Numbered from the stretch's first letter, positions 54,485 through 63,088 are shown. The stretch is DNA of 64,000 nucleotides from UBA10649 sp965278965 (GCA_965278965.1 OZ257127.1:1240001-1304000), one strand, 5' to 3'. Numbers and translations: made by a program. The notes: generated by a model from the letters alone, not told the origin.

Positions 54485-55354
54485 ATGATCGTGACCCGAC
54501 TTGTCGCCGTCCTCACTGTCGGGCTGGCCTCCGCGATGACCGCGTCCGTTGCGTATGCCGCGCCAGCGCCGAGTGCGACGGGTCGGGACCACGCGGAGAT
54601 CCTGAGCGCCGCATGGGGGCTGAACGACGCCAACTCGTGCCCGTCCGGCGAGCACGGGCTGGACAACATCCCGGTGACGTTCAGCTGGTTCGTGCGCCCG
54701 TCGACCATCGACGTCACCGACTTCGTGATCACCCGCGACGACGGGACGACCGCGACGCCCACCTGCGCACTGCCGTTCCCGCCGGACGAGCCGAACGAGC
54801 TGCAGACGGTCAACCTGATCGGCGACTTCGGCGACCCGGCGGCCGCGCGACCGGTCGTGGTCACCGTCGCCGGCGCACTCGCCGGCCACGCGCCGCGCCG
54901 CAGCGCCTGGCAGTCGATCACGCCCGGCTTGTCGAGTCCGATCGTGCAGATCGAGGCCGGCCCGGACATCGCCGATGCCTGGGTGCTGCCGCCACGAATG
55001 CTCACGGACGACAAGAACGCGTGCACCGTCGGCCGCACGTTCGTACGCGTTGCGTGGTCGAACGGCATGACGGCCTACCCCGGAGGGACCGAGGTGGGCG
55101 ACGCCGTCGTCCGGTCCTACCGGGCCGTGTTCCGCCTGCGCAACGGATCGATCCGCAACCTGCGGGCACTCGCCGTCGCCGACCTGGCCGACCACAGCAC
55201 GGCCCCGATGGACGACAACATGCACGACCTCTGCCTGCCGAAGGTGCCGGCCGGAGCGGTACTCACTCAGGTCCGGGTCGGCGCCAACCTCCTCCAGGAC
55301 CCGAACGGCGACCCGAACCTCGTCCAGCACTTCGTCGTGCGCCCCCGGTCGTAG
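54485..55354 (+). CDS. Secreted protein of unknown function
   Basis: A 289-residue exported protein with a Sec signal peptide cut after ASVAYA (about residue 25). The mature part is beta-rich with cysteines in DANSCPSGEH, TPTCALPFP, DKNACTVG and MHDLCLPK, suggesting two disulfides. Motifs do not match a family known to me. It precedes the secreted acid phosphatase gene by seven bases and may be co-transcribed with it. Confidence 0.78.
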   Translation: MIVTRLVAVLTVGLASAMTASVAYAAPAPSATGRDHAEILSAAWGLNDANSCPSGEHGLDNIPVTFSWFVRPSTIDVTDFVITRDDGTTATPTCALPFPPDEPNELQTVNLIGDFGDPAAARPVVVTVAGALAGHAPRRSAWQSITPGLSSPIVQIEAGPDIADAWVLPPRMLTDDKNACTVGRTFVRVAWSNGMTAYPGGTEVGDAVVRSYRAVFRLRNGSIRNLRALAVADLADHSTAPMDDNMHDLCLPKVPAGAVLTQVRVGANLLQDPNGDPNLVQHFVVRPRS

Positions 55355-55361
55355 CCTCGCC

Positions 55362-56159
55362 ATGATCCGTGTCAGGTTCGCGGTCGTCGCGCTCGCCCTG
55401 TCGTCCGCCGTGCTCCTCAGCTCGGTGGCGGCACCCGTCGCACAGGCCGCTGTCGCGCCGATCGACGTTCCCGGCCAGCCCACCGTCATCTACGGCGTGC
55501 GCAACACCCTTCCGCCGCTGTCGGCGACCGCGTCGTACACCGCCGGACCGGGGATGTCCGCGGCTATCAAGGCCTTCCGCGCGTCAGGCGCGTACGCGCG
55601 CGAGCAGCGTGAGGTCGCGTTCTACGCCAGCCGTTTCCAGGCCATCTGGGTCCGCGACCGGTGCCCGGGGAAGAAGGGTCACGCCGCCACCCCCTGCCCC
55701 GACGGCAGGCGGCCGGCGGCCGTCTTCGACATCGACGACACGCTCGTGAGCTGGTATGGGCTGTACGCGGCGAACGACTTCACGTACTCGCCGGCCGTCT
55801 CGACCAAGGCGATAGACGGCTGCGCGACGCCCCGCATCGCACCGGTGGTGCAGTTCTACCGCGACACGATCGCCCGGGGCATCACCCCGTTCCTCATCAC
55901 CGGCCGAAGCGACGCCGACCGACAGGCGACGGTCGCCTGTCTGGCCTCCCTTGGGATCCGGGGCTACCAGGAGCTCGTCATGCGTACCGCCGAGCAGCAG
56001 TCGCTCACCGCGCTCGCCTACAAGAGCGCGGAGCGGGCGCGGATCGAGCGGGACGGCTACCGGATCGTGGCATCGATCGGCGACCAGGTCAGCGACTCGG
56101 CCGGCGGACACACCCGGCGGGGCTTCCTGCTCCCGAACCCCATGTACTTCATCCCCTAG
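55362..56159 (+). CDS. Secreted HAD acid phosphatase (class B/plant type)
   Basis: A 265-residue secreted phosphatase. Signal peptide with AAPVAQAA cleavage region near residue 30. The HAD motif I is AAVFDIDDTLVSWY, motif II the threonine in TPFLITGRSDADRQ, a lysine in LAYKSAERARIE and motif IV SIGDQVSDSAGGH. Related proteins dephosphorylate nucleotides or other organic phosphates outside the cell. The upstream secreted protein may act with it. Confidence 0.87.
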   Translation: MIRVRFAVVALALSSAVLLSSVAAPVAQAAVAPIDVPGQPTVIYGVRNTLPPLSATASYTAGPGMSAAIKAFRASGAYAREQREVAFYASRFQAIWVRDRCPGKKGHAATPCPDGRRPAAVFDIDDTLVSWYGLYAANDFTYSPAVSTKAIDGCATPRIAPVVQFYRDTIARGITPFLITGRSDADRQATVACLASLGIRGYQELVMRTAEQQSLTALAYKSAERARIERDGYRIVASIGDQVSDSAGGHTRRGFLLPNPMYFIP

Positions 56160-56198
56160 GGTCGACGGGACCTCACCGCACCGACGTAAAGGACCGAC

Positions 56199-56624
56199 AT
56201 GCGCGCCACCGCCGTCCTCACCATCACCGTTCTCGTCGCCGGGCTCGGGCTCGCCGCGTGCTCCTCATCCTCGGATGCGACGTCGAGCACGGCGAGCATG
56301 ACCGCGTCACCGATCGGCGGCATGACCGAGTGCACCACGGAGGCCGTCCAGCCCGCCGTCGACACGTCCGTCACCGCGCTCGGTGCCGACAACCAGATGA
56401 CGATCGACGACCTGCAGTGCGCCGACGGCTGGGCCGTCGCCTCCGGGGTCCTCGGCCCGAAGGACGCCCCGTCGGACGGCCCCGAGGGCGCGCCGACCTC
56501 GTTCATCTTCGAGCAGGAGGGCCAGTTCTGGGTCCCCAAGGACGCAGCGGACGTCTGCGGGACGAGCGAGGCCGACGCCGAGATCCCCGCCGACCTCTAC
56601 ACCGCGGGCTGCACGGCCGGCTGA
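56199..56624 (+). CDS. Small predicted lipoprotein, unknown function
   Basis: A 141-residue protein with lipobox LAAC (Cys21) after a short signal peptide. The mature part has four more cysteines (TECTTEAV, LQCADGWA, DVCGTSE, AGCTAG), compatible with two disulfides. AAAGGA precedes the ATG. Its last 28 bases overlap the end of gpgS on the other strand. Similar short proteins occur in actinobacterial genomes without assigned role. Confidence 0.78.
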   Translation: MRATAVLTITVLVAGLGLAACSSSSDATSSTASMTASPIGGMTECTTEAVQPAVDTSVTALGADNQMTIDDLQCADGWAVASGVLGPKDAPSDGPEGAPTSFIFEQEGQFWVPKDAADVCGTSEADAEIPADLYTAGCTAG

Positions 56625-57478
56625 CCCCGCCAGGCGTCGGCCCCGCGCAGCGCGAGCGACGCGATGGGCGGACGGCACGCCGGCGCGTCCGCCGACGGCC
56701 GCCCGCCCGACCGGTCGAGCACGGCGCGCAGGACCTGCGTCGCCTGCTCGTGAAGGTCGCGCAGCGGCCGGTTGCGATGCTTCCGGCTGCCCAGGTCCAC
56801 CTGCGCGACCGCTCCGGGGCCGAGGAGCTCGGCGACGTCGATGAGCAGACCCACCTCGACGCCGTAGTCGACCTCGAACGCCAGGCGCTCGGCGATCCGG
56901 CGCCGGATCGCGTACTCGCCGCCGAGCGGCTGGCGGATGTGGGAGAGCTCGGGGAACTGCAGCCGCAGGGCCGGTCGCGCGGTCAGCTCCGTGACCCGCC
57001 CGCCCTCACCCGGCACCCCCGCGAGGGAGCGGTTGTACGTGGCCTTGACGAGCGCGACGTGGTCGTCGAGCAGGAGCGGCCCGAGGAGGGCGACGACGTA
57101 CTCGGACGTGAATCCCTCCAGGTCGGCGTCGACCCACACGACGATGTCCCCGCGCGAGGCGAGCAGCGACCGCCACAACACGTCTCCCTTGCCGAGCGCC
57201 GCCCCGAACTCGGCCGCCACGGCGTCCGCGTCGACCACGCGTGCACCGGCGCGCTGCGCCACGGCCGCCGTCGCGTCCGTCGAGGAGTGGTCCATCACGA
57301 CGATCTCGTCGACGAGGCCGACCTCACCCACGAGGTCCTTGTGCACCGCGGCCACGATGCGGCCGATCGTGGCCTCCTCGTCACGTGCGGGGATGCAGAC
57401 GCTGATCGTGCGCGCGCCCTTGGCCTCGGCGAGCAGGCGCGCGCGGGCGCCCTCCTTGCGGGTACGACGTCGGGTCAT
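56597..57478 (-). CDS. gpgS: Glucosyl-3-phosphoglycerate synthase
   Basis: GT81 (GT2-like) glycosyltransferase that makes glucosyl-3-phosphoglycerate from UDP- or ADP-glucose and 3-phosphoglycerate, leading to glucosylglycerate and methylglucose polysaccharides. The 293-residue protein has VCIPARDEEATIGRIV, the metal-binding VWVDADLEGFTSEYV, FPELSHIRQPLGGEYAIRR, and SRKHRNRPLRDL. No gpgP phosphatase is next to it. The C-terminus overlaps the lipoprotein gene tail to tail. Confidence 0.92.
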   Translation of the reverse strand: MTRRRTRKEGARARLLAEAKGARTISVCIPARDEEATIGRIVAAVHKDLVGEVGLVDEIVVMDHSSTDATAAVAQRAGARVVDADAVAAEFGAALGKGDVLWRSLLASRGDIVVWVDADLEGFTSEYVVALLGPLLLDDHVALVKATYNRSLAGVPGEGGRVTELTARPALRLQFPELSHIRQPLGGEYAIRRRIAERLAFEVDYGVEVGLLIDVAELLGPGAVAQVDLGSRKHRNRPLRDLHEQATQVLRAVLDRSGGRPSADAPACRPPIASLALRGADAWRGQPAVQPAV

Positions 57479-57548
57479 CGGTCCTCCTGCTGTGCCGGCT
57501 GGGGTTCCAGGACCACCCTCGCCCCGTCACCTCGCAGACCCGTGGGCC

Positions 57549-57569
57549 CTGTGTCGCAGCTGTGTCGCA
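57549..57569. repeat. 11-bp-spaced direct repeats CTGTGTCGCA, candidate OmpR-type operator
   Basis: Two perfect copies of CTGTGTCGCA (57549-57558 and 57560-57569) are spaced by one base, giving an 11-bp period, the spacing expected for two OmpR/PhoB-type subunits on one DNA face. They lie about 85 bases before the regulator start and about 70 bases before gpgS in the divergent direction. Confidence 0.6.
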
Positions 57570-57651
57570 ACGCGGTGCCGGATCGGTCCCCAGCGAGGGG
57601 CTCGGGCACGCCGTGGCGCGCCGAAGGCCCGGTCGGGGTTGAATGGAGCGC

Positions 57652-58335
57652 ATGCAGCGCTCGGTGATGGTGGTCGAGGACGACTCGGCGATCCGGCTCG
57701 TCCTCCGGACGAACCTGGAGGACGAGGGATACCAGGTCGTCGAGGCGGAGACCGCGGAGCAGGCGCTCGTGCTGAACGTCGACCGGAAAGCCGACGTCGT
57801 CCTCGTCGACCTGCGGCTCCCCGGCATCCATGGCCTCGACCTCGTCCGCAGCCTGCGGGCGACGAGCCAGGTGCCGATCATCATCGTCACCGCCCAGACG
57901 GACAGCCACGACGTCGTGGCCGGGCTCGAGGCGGGCGCCGACGACTACGTGACGAAGCCGTTCGTCGCGAAGGAGCTGATGGCGCGGATCCGCAGCCAGA
58001 TCCGACGGACCACCCCACCGGAGGACGCCGCCCCCGGCGTCCTCGTCTGCGGCCCGATCGAGCTGCACCCGGAGACGGCCGAGGTCCTGCGCGACGGCGA
58101 GCCCGTGGCCGTGTCGCGGATCGAGTTCTGGGTCCTCGCCGAACTCATCGCGGCGCGCGGCCGCGTGCTGTCGCGGGACTACCTGCTGCGTCAGGTCTGG
58201 GGCTACGGCAACGCCGGCGACGGACGGGTCGTGGACAACCTCGTGTACCGGCTGCGAAGCAAGATCGAGGCCGACCCCGCGAACCCCCAGCTCCTGACCA
58301 CCGTGCGCGGGTTCGGCTACCGGATGCGCCCGTGA
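57652..58335 (+). CDS. OmpR-family response regulator
   Basis: A 227-residue regulator. The receiver has MVVEDDSAIRLVLR, the phospho-aspartate in DVVLVDLRLPGIHG, the threonine in IIIVTAQTDSHDV and the lysine in DDYVTKPFVAKELM. The wHTH has VSRIEFWVLAELI and VVDNLVYRLRSKIE. ATG 57652 is chosen because TTGAAT ends seven bases before it; ATG 57643 is an alternative. The linked kinase and GerMN lipoprotein follow. Confidence 0.93.
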   Translation: MQRSVMVVEDDSAIRLVLRTNLEDEGYQVVEAETAEQALVLNVDRKADVVLVDLRLPGIHGLDLVRSLRATSQVPIIIVTAQTDSHDVVAGLEAGADDYVTKPFVAKELMARIRSQIRRTTPPEDAAPGVLVCGPIELHPETAEVLRDGEPVAVSRIEFWVLAELIAARGRVLSRDYLLRQVWGYGNAGDGRVVDNLVYRLRSKIEADPANPQLLTTVRGFGYRMRP

Positions 58336-58351
58336 CACCGCTGGCCCGCCG

Positions 58352-59686
58352 ATGAGGCTCCGGCTGCGCACCCGCGTCGCCTTGTCGTTCGCCCTGCTGT
58401 CGCTCCTGGTCGCCGGCACGGTGTCGGCAGCGACCTACGCGTTCGCCAGCTGGTTCCTGCTCGGCCAGCGTGAGACGACCGCCCTCACGCGCGCCGCGCT
58501 CGACTCCCGCGCGGCGAGCGCCTACCTGGCCGCCGGCGTCGCACCGAGCGACGCCCTCGGCCAGATCCCGTCCGTCGGCACGTCCCAGCCGATGGTCCGC
58601 ATCGCCGACGTCTGGTACACCGCCGGCGTCACCGTCCAGCCGGACGCTCTGCCGGCCGGGCTGCTCGACGCCGCGGCCGGGAACGGGGCGACCCAGCGCT
58701 TCCGGGTCGCTGACGACGCCTACTACGTCGTCGCGATCCCCGTCGACCAAGGCACGTACGTCGAGGTCTTCCCGTTGCGCGACCTCGACCGCACCCTGAC
58801 CTGGGGCGGGTGGACGCTCGTAGGCCTCACAGCGCTGGCGACGGTCGCCGGGGCCGCGATCGGGGCGTCGGCCGTCGGCCGCATCCTGCGACCGGTCCGC
58901 CGGCTCGGCACCGGCGCGCAGCGAATCGCCGGAGGCGAGTTCGGCACCCGCATCGACCTGACCGGCGACCCCGACCTCGATCCGATCGCCGAGTCGTTCA
59001 ACGAGATGGCCGAGGCGGTCCAGGCCCGGATCGCGCGAGAGCGTCGGTTCAGCGCCAACGTCAGCCACGAGCTGCGCTCGCCCCTGACATCGGTCCTGGG
59101 GACGGCCGAGCTGCTCGAAGCGCGCGGCGACGCGCTGCCCGACCGAGAGGCCGGGCTAGTCACCGTTCTCGTCCAGCAGGTCCGTCGACTGTCCCACATG
59201 CTGCTGGACCTGCTGGAGATCAGCCGCATCAGCACCGACGAGGTGGCCCAGTGGGAGACGGCAGACATCGCCGCCCTGTGTCAGGACGTCGTTGCGCACC
59301 GCGGCCTGGACCGCGCCCTCGTCGTCGGGGACCGGCCCGTCGTCCGGACGGACGCGCGCCGGCTCGAGCGGATCGTGGGCAACCTCGTCGACAACGCCCA
59401 GGCGCACGGCGCCGGCGTCGTCCAGGTCATCGTCCAGCGTGAGGAGGACGCGGTCACGATCATGGTCGACGACAACGGGCCGGGTGTGGACGAGGCCGTG
59501 CGCGAGCGTCTCTTCGAGCCGTTCACGCGTGGGGAGTCCAGCTCCGGCGTCGAGGGCGCCGGCCTCGGTCTGGCCATCGCGCTCGACCAGGCGCGGGTGC
59601 TCGGCGGCGAGCTCACCGTCGGCCCCTCCCCCGGTGGCGGTGCGCGCTTCGTCGCGACGCTGCCGATCACGACGGAGGCCCCATGA
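58352..59686 (+). CDS. Sensor histidine kinase
   Basis: A 444-residue kinase with two membrane helices (about residues 9-31 and 152-176), an extracytoplasmic sensor of about 120 residues between them, a HAMP domain (ILRPVRRLGTGAQRIAGGEF), the phospho-histidine in SANVSHELRSPLTSVLG, and ATP-binding boxes GNLVDNAQAHG, DDNGPGVDEAV and GAGLGLAIAL. It follows the regulator by 16 bases and its stop overlaps the lipoprotein ATG. The sensor has no recognised ligand fold. Confidence 0.93.
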   Translation: MRLRLRTRVALSFALLSLLVAGTVSAATYAFASWFLLGQRETTALTRAALDSRAASAYLAAGVAPSDALGQIPSVGTSQPMVRIADVWYTAGVTVQPDALPAGLLDAAAGNGATQRFRVADDAYYVVAIPVDQGTYVEVFPLRDLDRTLTWGGWTLVGLTALATVAGAAIGASAVGRILRPVRRLGTGAQRIAGGEFGTRIDLTGDPDLDPIAESFNEMAEAVQARIARERRFSANVSHELRSPLTSVLGTAELLEARGDALPDREAGLVTVLVQQVRRLSHMLLDLLEISRISTDEVAQWETADIAALCQDVVAHRGLDRALVVGDRPVVRTDARRLERIVGNLVDNAQAHGAGVVQVIVQREEDAVTIMVDDNGPGVDEAVRERLFEPFTRGESSSGVEGAGLGLAIALDQARVLGGELTVGPSPGGGARFVATLPITTEAP

Positions 59687-60390
59687 GGAACCGACGGCGC
59701 GGGACCGTCCTCGCCGGCGCACTGACATCGGTGCTCCTCGCCGCCGGGTGTGGCATCCCGATGCAGGACGGCCCGCAGGCGCTGCCGGCGAACGTGCTGC
59801 CGGCGCCGCTCCCGGTGCCGTCGCCGTCACCGTCACCGTCGCTGTCGCCGTCTGCGTCCACGTCGAGCGCGCCCGCCACGCCTGCGGCAACGGAGTCGGA
59901 CCACCTGCGGCTGTGGTTCGTCGTCGACGACGGTCTGGCGGCCGCCGAGTCGACGCTGCCCGTCGGCAGCTCCCCGGAGGAGGTCCTCGAAGCGCTGGCC
60001 GCCGGACCGGACCTGCAGAACTCCCTCGACGGACTTCGCACCATCGCCAGCGACCCGCTGACCGGCCAGCCCCTGGTGGTCGTCGACGAACCGACGGCCG
60101 AGCCCGTGGCGCCGGCATCGTCCTCAGGCCCCGCGAGCCCCGAGCCGACGTTCGGCCCGACGCCGGCTGCGGTCACCGTGCGCGTCAGCAGCGCGTTCAC
60201 GGCGCTCCCGCCGGCGGAGCAGGTGCTGCTCCTGGCTCAGGTCGTGCTGTCGCTGGCCGGTGCCGGCGAGCGGTCCGTCGCGTTCACCGATGAGGCCGGA
60301 ACCTCGCTGGCCGTGCCGCTGCCGGACGGCCGCCTGCTCGACGTGCCCGCGACCGCCCGCGACTACTCCGCGCTCATCGTCCAGCCGTAG
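59683..60390 (+). CDS. GerMN domain lipoprotein linked to the two-component pair
   Basis: A 235-residue lipoprotein with lipobox LAAGC and start of the mature chain CGIPMQDGPQALP, typical of LpqB/GerMN lipoproteins. A Pro/Ser-rich linker follows, then a GerMN-like domain (LWFVVDDGLAAAESTLPV, VTVRVSSAFTALPPAEQ, VLSLAGAGERSVAFTDEAG). The ATGA overlap with the kinase suggests it acts as an accessory sensor, as lipoproteins do in MtrB-LpqB and CseA-CseBC systems. Ligand unknown. Confidence 0.86.
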   Translation: MRNRRRGTVLAGALTSVLLAAGCGIPMQDGPQALPANVLPAPLPVPSPSPSPSLSPSASTSSAPATPAATESDHLRLWFVVDDGLAAAESTLPVGSSPEEVLEALAAGPDLQNSLDGLRTIASDPLTGQPLVVVDEPTAEPVAPASSSGPASPEPTFGPTPAAVTVRVSSAFTALPPAEQVLLLAQVVLSLAGAGERSVAFTDEAGTSLAVPLPDGRLLDVPATARDYSALIVQP

Positions 60391-60417
60391 CCGGACGTCC
60401 AGCCGGAGCCAGCGCGA

Positions 60418-60876
60418 CTAGCGCGTCGCGACGCGCTTCCACAGCAGGTACATCTCGCAGCCGAGGCAGAACGCGAAGACCGCGTTCAGGAACGCCGCGG
60501 CCAGCGCGAACGCGACGGCGATCTGGGCGACGAGCGTCGCCCCGAACACCAGCGCCACCAGCGCGACCGCGACGAACAGGAAGCCGACCAGCTGCGCGAA
60601 CCGCGGCGGCCGCTCGTCCTCGAGCTCGGCCGGCGGGCTCAGACGCGGCCGGACGAGGACCCGGTACAGCCAGCCGTACGGCTGCGCCGAGAGGCCTGCG
60701 AACGCCCCCAGCCCGAACGCAACCGCCTGCAGGGCGAGCAGGACGACCGCGACCGGCCGGGGCAGCAGGACGAGGACGACGGCGAGCACGATCGTCGTGA
60801 CCGCCGCGCCGAACCGCGGACCCCGCGGGTCGATCTGGCGCGCTGAGCCCGTCGCCGGGCCCGTCTGCGTGGACAT
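60418..60876 (-). CDS. DUF4395 family membrane protein
   Basis: A 152-residue protein with three to four membrane segments and the family signature FLNAVFAFCLGCEMYLLW, with two cysteines (FCLGC). DUF4395 genes often lie beside thioredoxin or sulfurtransferase genes, and here the peroxiredoxin gene lies directly upstream (17-base gap). A role in thiol redox at the membrane is suggested by context and the cysteine pair. Confidence 0.87.
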   Translation of the reverse strand: MSTQTGPATGSARQIDPRGPRFGAAVTTIVLAVVLVLLPRPVAVVLLALQAVAFGLGAFAGLSAQPYGWLYRVLVRPRLSPPAELEDERPPRFAQLVGFLFVAVALVALVFGATLVAQIAVAFALAAAFLNAVFAFCLGCEMYLLWKRVATR

Positions 60877-60893
60877 CGCCGCCGCCCGCTTCG

Positions 60894-61526
60894 CTACGCG
60901 ACCGGCTGGGAGGCGAAGCGCAGGTACGGCTTGACCTCGACGACGTCCTCGAACTTCTCCTTGGCGTCCTCAGTCGAGATCGTCGGCGCGACGACGATGC
61001 GATCGCCGGGTGCCCAGTCGACCGGGGTCGAGACCGGCGCACGGTCGGTGAGCTGGAGGGCGTCGATGACGCGGACGATCTCGTCGAAGTTGCGGCCGAC
61101 CGACTTCGGGTAGGTCAGCGTGAGCCGAACCTTGTTGGCCGGGTCGATGATGAACACCGAGCGGACGGTCGAGGTGTCGCCCTCGCCGGGGTGGAGCATG
61201 TCGTAGAGGTTCGACACGGTTCGGTCGGGGTCGGCGATGATCGGGAAGTTCACCGCGACGCCGCCGACGTCGGCGATGTCGCCGACCCAGCCCTGGTGCG
61301 ACTCGACCGGGTCGACCGAGATCGCGATGGCCTTGACCCCGCGCTCGTCGAACTCGCCTTTGAGCGCAGCCGTGCGGCCGAGCTCGGTCGTGCAGACCGG
61401 CGTGAAGTCGGCCGGGTGGCTGAACAGCACGGCCCAGCTGCCGTCCTTCCACTCGTGGAATGACACGGTGCCCTCGGTCGTGTCCGCAGTGAAGTCGGGG
61501 GCGATGTCGCCCAGCCGGATAGCCAT
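60894..61526 (-). CDS. 1-Cys peroxiredoxin (Prx6/AhpC-TSA family)
   Basis: Thiol peroxidase of 210 residues. The peroxidatic Cys45 is in FTPVCTTELGR; it is the only cysteine, so this is a 1-Cys enzyme that needs an external thiol. The arginine of the active site is in RSVFIIDP and the C-terminal domain (TPVDWAPGDRIVVAPTIS) is typical of Prx6. An AGGAG ribosome site precedes the ATG and a palindrome lies at the promoter (61551-61563). It is co-directional with DUF4395. Confidence 0.93.
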   Translation of the reverse strand: MAIRLGDIAPDFTADTTEGTVSFHEWKDGSWAVLFSHPADFTPVCTTELGRTAALKGEFDERGVKAIAISVDPVESHQGWVGDIADVGGVAVNFPIIADPDRTVSNLYDMLHPGEGDTSTVRSVFIIDPANKVRLTLTYPKSVGRNFDEIVRVIDALQLTDRAPVSTPVDWAPGDRIVVAPTISTEDAKEKFEDVVEVKPYLRFASQPVA

Positions 61527-61550
61527 GATCTCTCCTAGTTTCTTGATTGA

Positions 61551-61563
61551 CTTTATCGTAAAG
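61551..61563 (-). promoter_or_regulatory. Palindrome over the -10 of the peroxiredoxin gene
   Basis: CTTTA-TCG-TAAAG is a perfect 5-3-5 inverted repeat. Its minus strand contains TACGAT (61555-61560), a fitting -10, which gives a leader of about 22 bases with AGGAG. A redox-sensitive repressor bound here would block the promoter. The identity of the regulator is unknown. Confidence 0.5.
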
Positions 61564-61613
61564 GTCGATTCGTGCTCGCGCCAGGTCCTGAAGCGTGATC
61601 GGTCAGTTGTCGG

Positions 61614-62804
61614 TCAGTAGATGGGCTTGTCGGGCTCGATCTGAGTCACCCAGGCGACGACCCCGCCGCCCACGTGCACGGCGTCGGCGAAGCCCGCCCC
61701 CTTGGTGACGGCCAGCGCCTCGGCGGACCGGATCCCCGACTTGCAGTACAGGACCACCTGGCGGTCGTCCGGCAGCTCGGTGAGCGCCGACCCGTCCAGG
61801 AATCGGCCCTTGGGGATCAGCACGCTGCCGGGGATGTCGACGATCTCGCGCTCCCCCGGCTCGCGCACGTCGATGAGGACGAAGTCCCGCTCTCCCCGTT
61901 CCCGCGCAGCCAGGAGGTCCTCCAGCTGCTTGACCGAGATCGTGGAGTCGCGCGCGGCCTCGGCCGCGTCGTCGGAGATGGTGCCGCAGAACAGGTCGTA
62001 GTCGATCAGCTCGGTCACGGTCGGGTTCTCCCCGCACACCGCGCAGTTCGGGTCCTTGCGGACCTTGAGCCTGCGGTACTCCATCGCGAGCGCGTCGTAC
62101 ACGACCAGCGTGCCCACGAGCGGGTCGCCGATGCCGGCCAGCAGCTTGATCGCCTCGGTCACCTGGATCGAGCCGATCGACGCGCACAGGACGCCGAGCA
62201 CGCCCCCCTCCGCGCACGACGGGACCATCCCGGGCGGCGGCGGATCGGGGTACAGGCACCGGTAGCAGGGGCCGTGCTCGGCCCAGAAGACGCTGGCCTG
62301 GCCCTCGAACCGGTAGATCGAGCCCCACACGTACGGCTTGCCGAGCAGCACGCAGGCGTCGTTGACGAGGTAGCGCGTCGCGAAGTTGTCCGTGCCGTCG
62401 ACGATCAGGTCGTAGTCGGCGAGGATCTCCAGCGCGTTGTAGGAGTCGAGCCGCTCGTCGTGGAGGTTCACCGTCACGTAGGGGTTGATCTCCCGCACGG
62501 TGTCGCGGGCTGACTCCGCCTTCGACCGGCCGATGTCCGACTGGCCGTGGATGATCTGCCGCTGCAGGTTCGACTCGTCGACGGTGTCGAACTCGAGGAT
62601 GCCGAGGGTGCCGACGCCGGCTGCGGCGAGGTACATCAACGCCGGGCTGCCAAGGCCACCCGCACCGATGCACAGCACCTTGGCGTTCCGCAGCCGACGC
62701 TGACCGGCCATCCCGACGTCCGGGATGATCAGGTGACGGCTGTAGCGGCGAACCTCGTCGACCGTCAGCGCGTCGGCGGGCTCGACGACCGGGGGTAGCG
62801 ACAT
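61614..62804 (-). CDS. moeZ: Adenylyltransferase/sulfurtransferase MoeZ
   Basis: Two-domain enzyme of 396 residues that adenylates the C-terminal glycine of a small sulfur carrier and then sulfurates it. The E1-like domain has VLCIGAGGLGSPALMYLA, DESNLQRQIIHGQSDIGRSK and DNFATRYLVNDAC; zinc cysteines are CYRC and CAVC. The C-terminal rhodanese domain holds the sulfur-carrying cysteine in VVLYCKSGIRSAEAL. It starts two bases after the carrier protein gene. Confidence 0.94.
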   Translation of the reverse strand: MSLPPVVEPADALTVDEVRRYSRHLIIPDVGMAGQRRLRNAKVLCIGAGGLGSPALMYLAAAGVGTLGILEFDTVDESNLQRQIIHGQSDIGRSKAESARDTVREINPYVTVNLHDERLDSYNALEILADYDLIVDGTDNFATRYLVNDACVLLGKPYVWGSIYRFEGQASVFWAEHGPCYRCLYPDPPPPGMVPSCAEGGVLGVLCASIGSIQVTEAIKLLAGIGDPLVGTLVVYDALAMEYRRLKVRKDPNCAVCGENPTVTELIDYDLFCGTISDDAAEAARDSTISVKQLEDLLAARERGERDFVLIDVREPGEREIVDIPGSVLIPKGRFLDGSALTELPDDRQVVLYCKSGIRSAEALAVTKGAGFADAVHVGGGVVAWVTQIEPDKPIY

Positions 62805-62806
62805 CG

Positions 62807-63088
62807 TCAGCCTCCGGCGACGGCCGGCACAACCGACACGACGGTCGTCGCCGGGGTGTCGGTGTCGAGCCCGGACAGGAACCGGACGTCCTCGTCGTCG
62901 ACGTACACGTTGACGAACCGGCGCAGCTTGCCGTCGTCGTCGAGGATGCGCGCGCCGATGCCGGGGGCCTGCGCGTCGAGGGCGCCGATCACGCCGGCGA
63001 CCGTCGCAGGCGCCGGGTCGACGGTGACCTCGGACGCGCCGTCGGCGTACGGGCGCAAGATGGTGGGGATGCGGACGGTGACGCTCAT
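62807..63088 (-). CDS. MoaD/ThiS-type sulfur carrier protein
   Basis: A 93-residue ubiquitin-fold sulfur carrier. It ends in the diagnostic Gly-Gly (VVPAVAGG), which MoeZ activates to a thiocarboxylate. The middle matches the family (VAGVIGALDAQAPGIGARI, FVNVYVDDEDVRFL). It overlaps the threonine synthase stop by an ATGA junction. The acceptor could be CysM-like sulfide transfer, molybdopterin or thiamine; the thrC neighbour hints at a CysO-like amino-acid route. Confidence 0.92.
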   Translation of the reverse strand: MSVTVRIPTILRPYADGASEVTVDPAPATVAGVIGALDAQAPGIGARILDDDGKLRRFVNVYVDDEDVRFLSGLDTDTPATTVVSVVPAVAGG

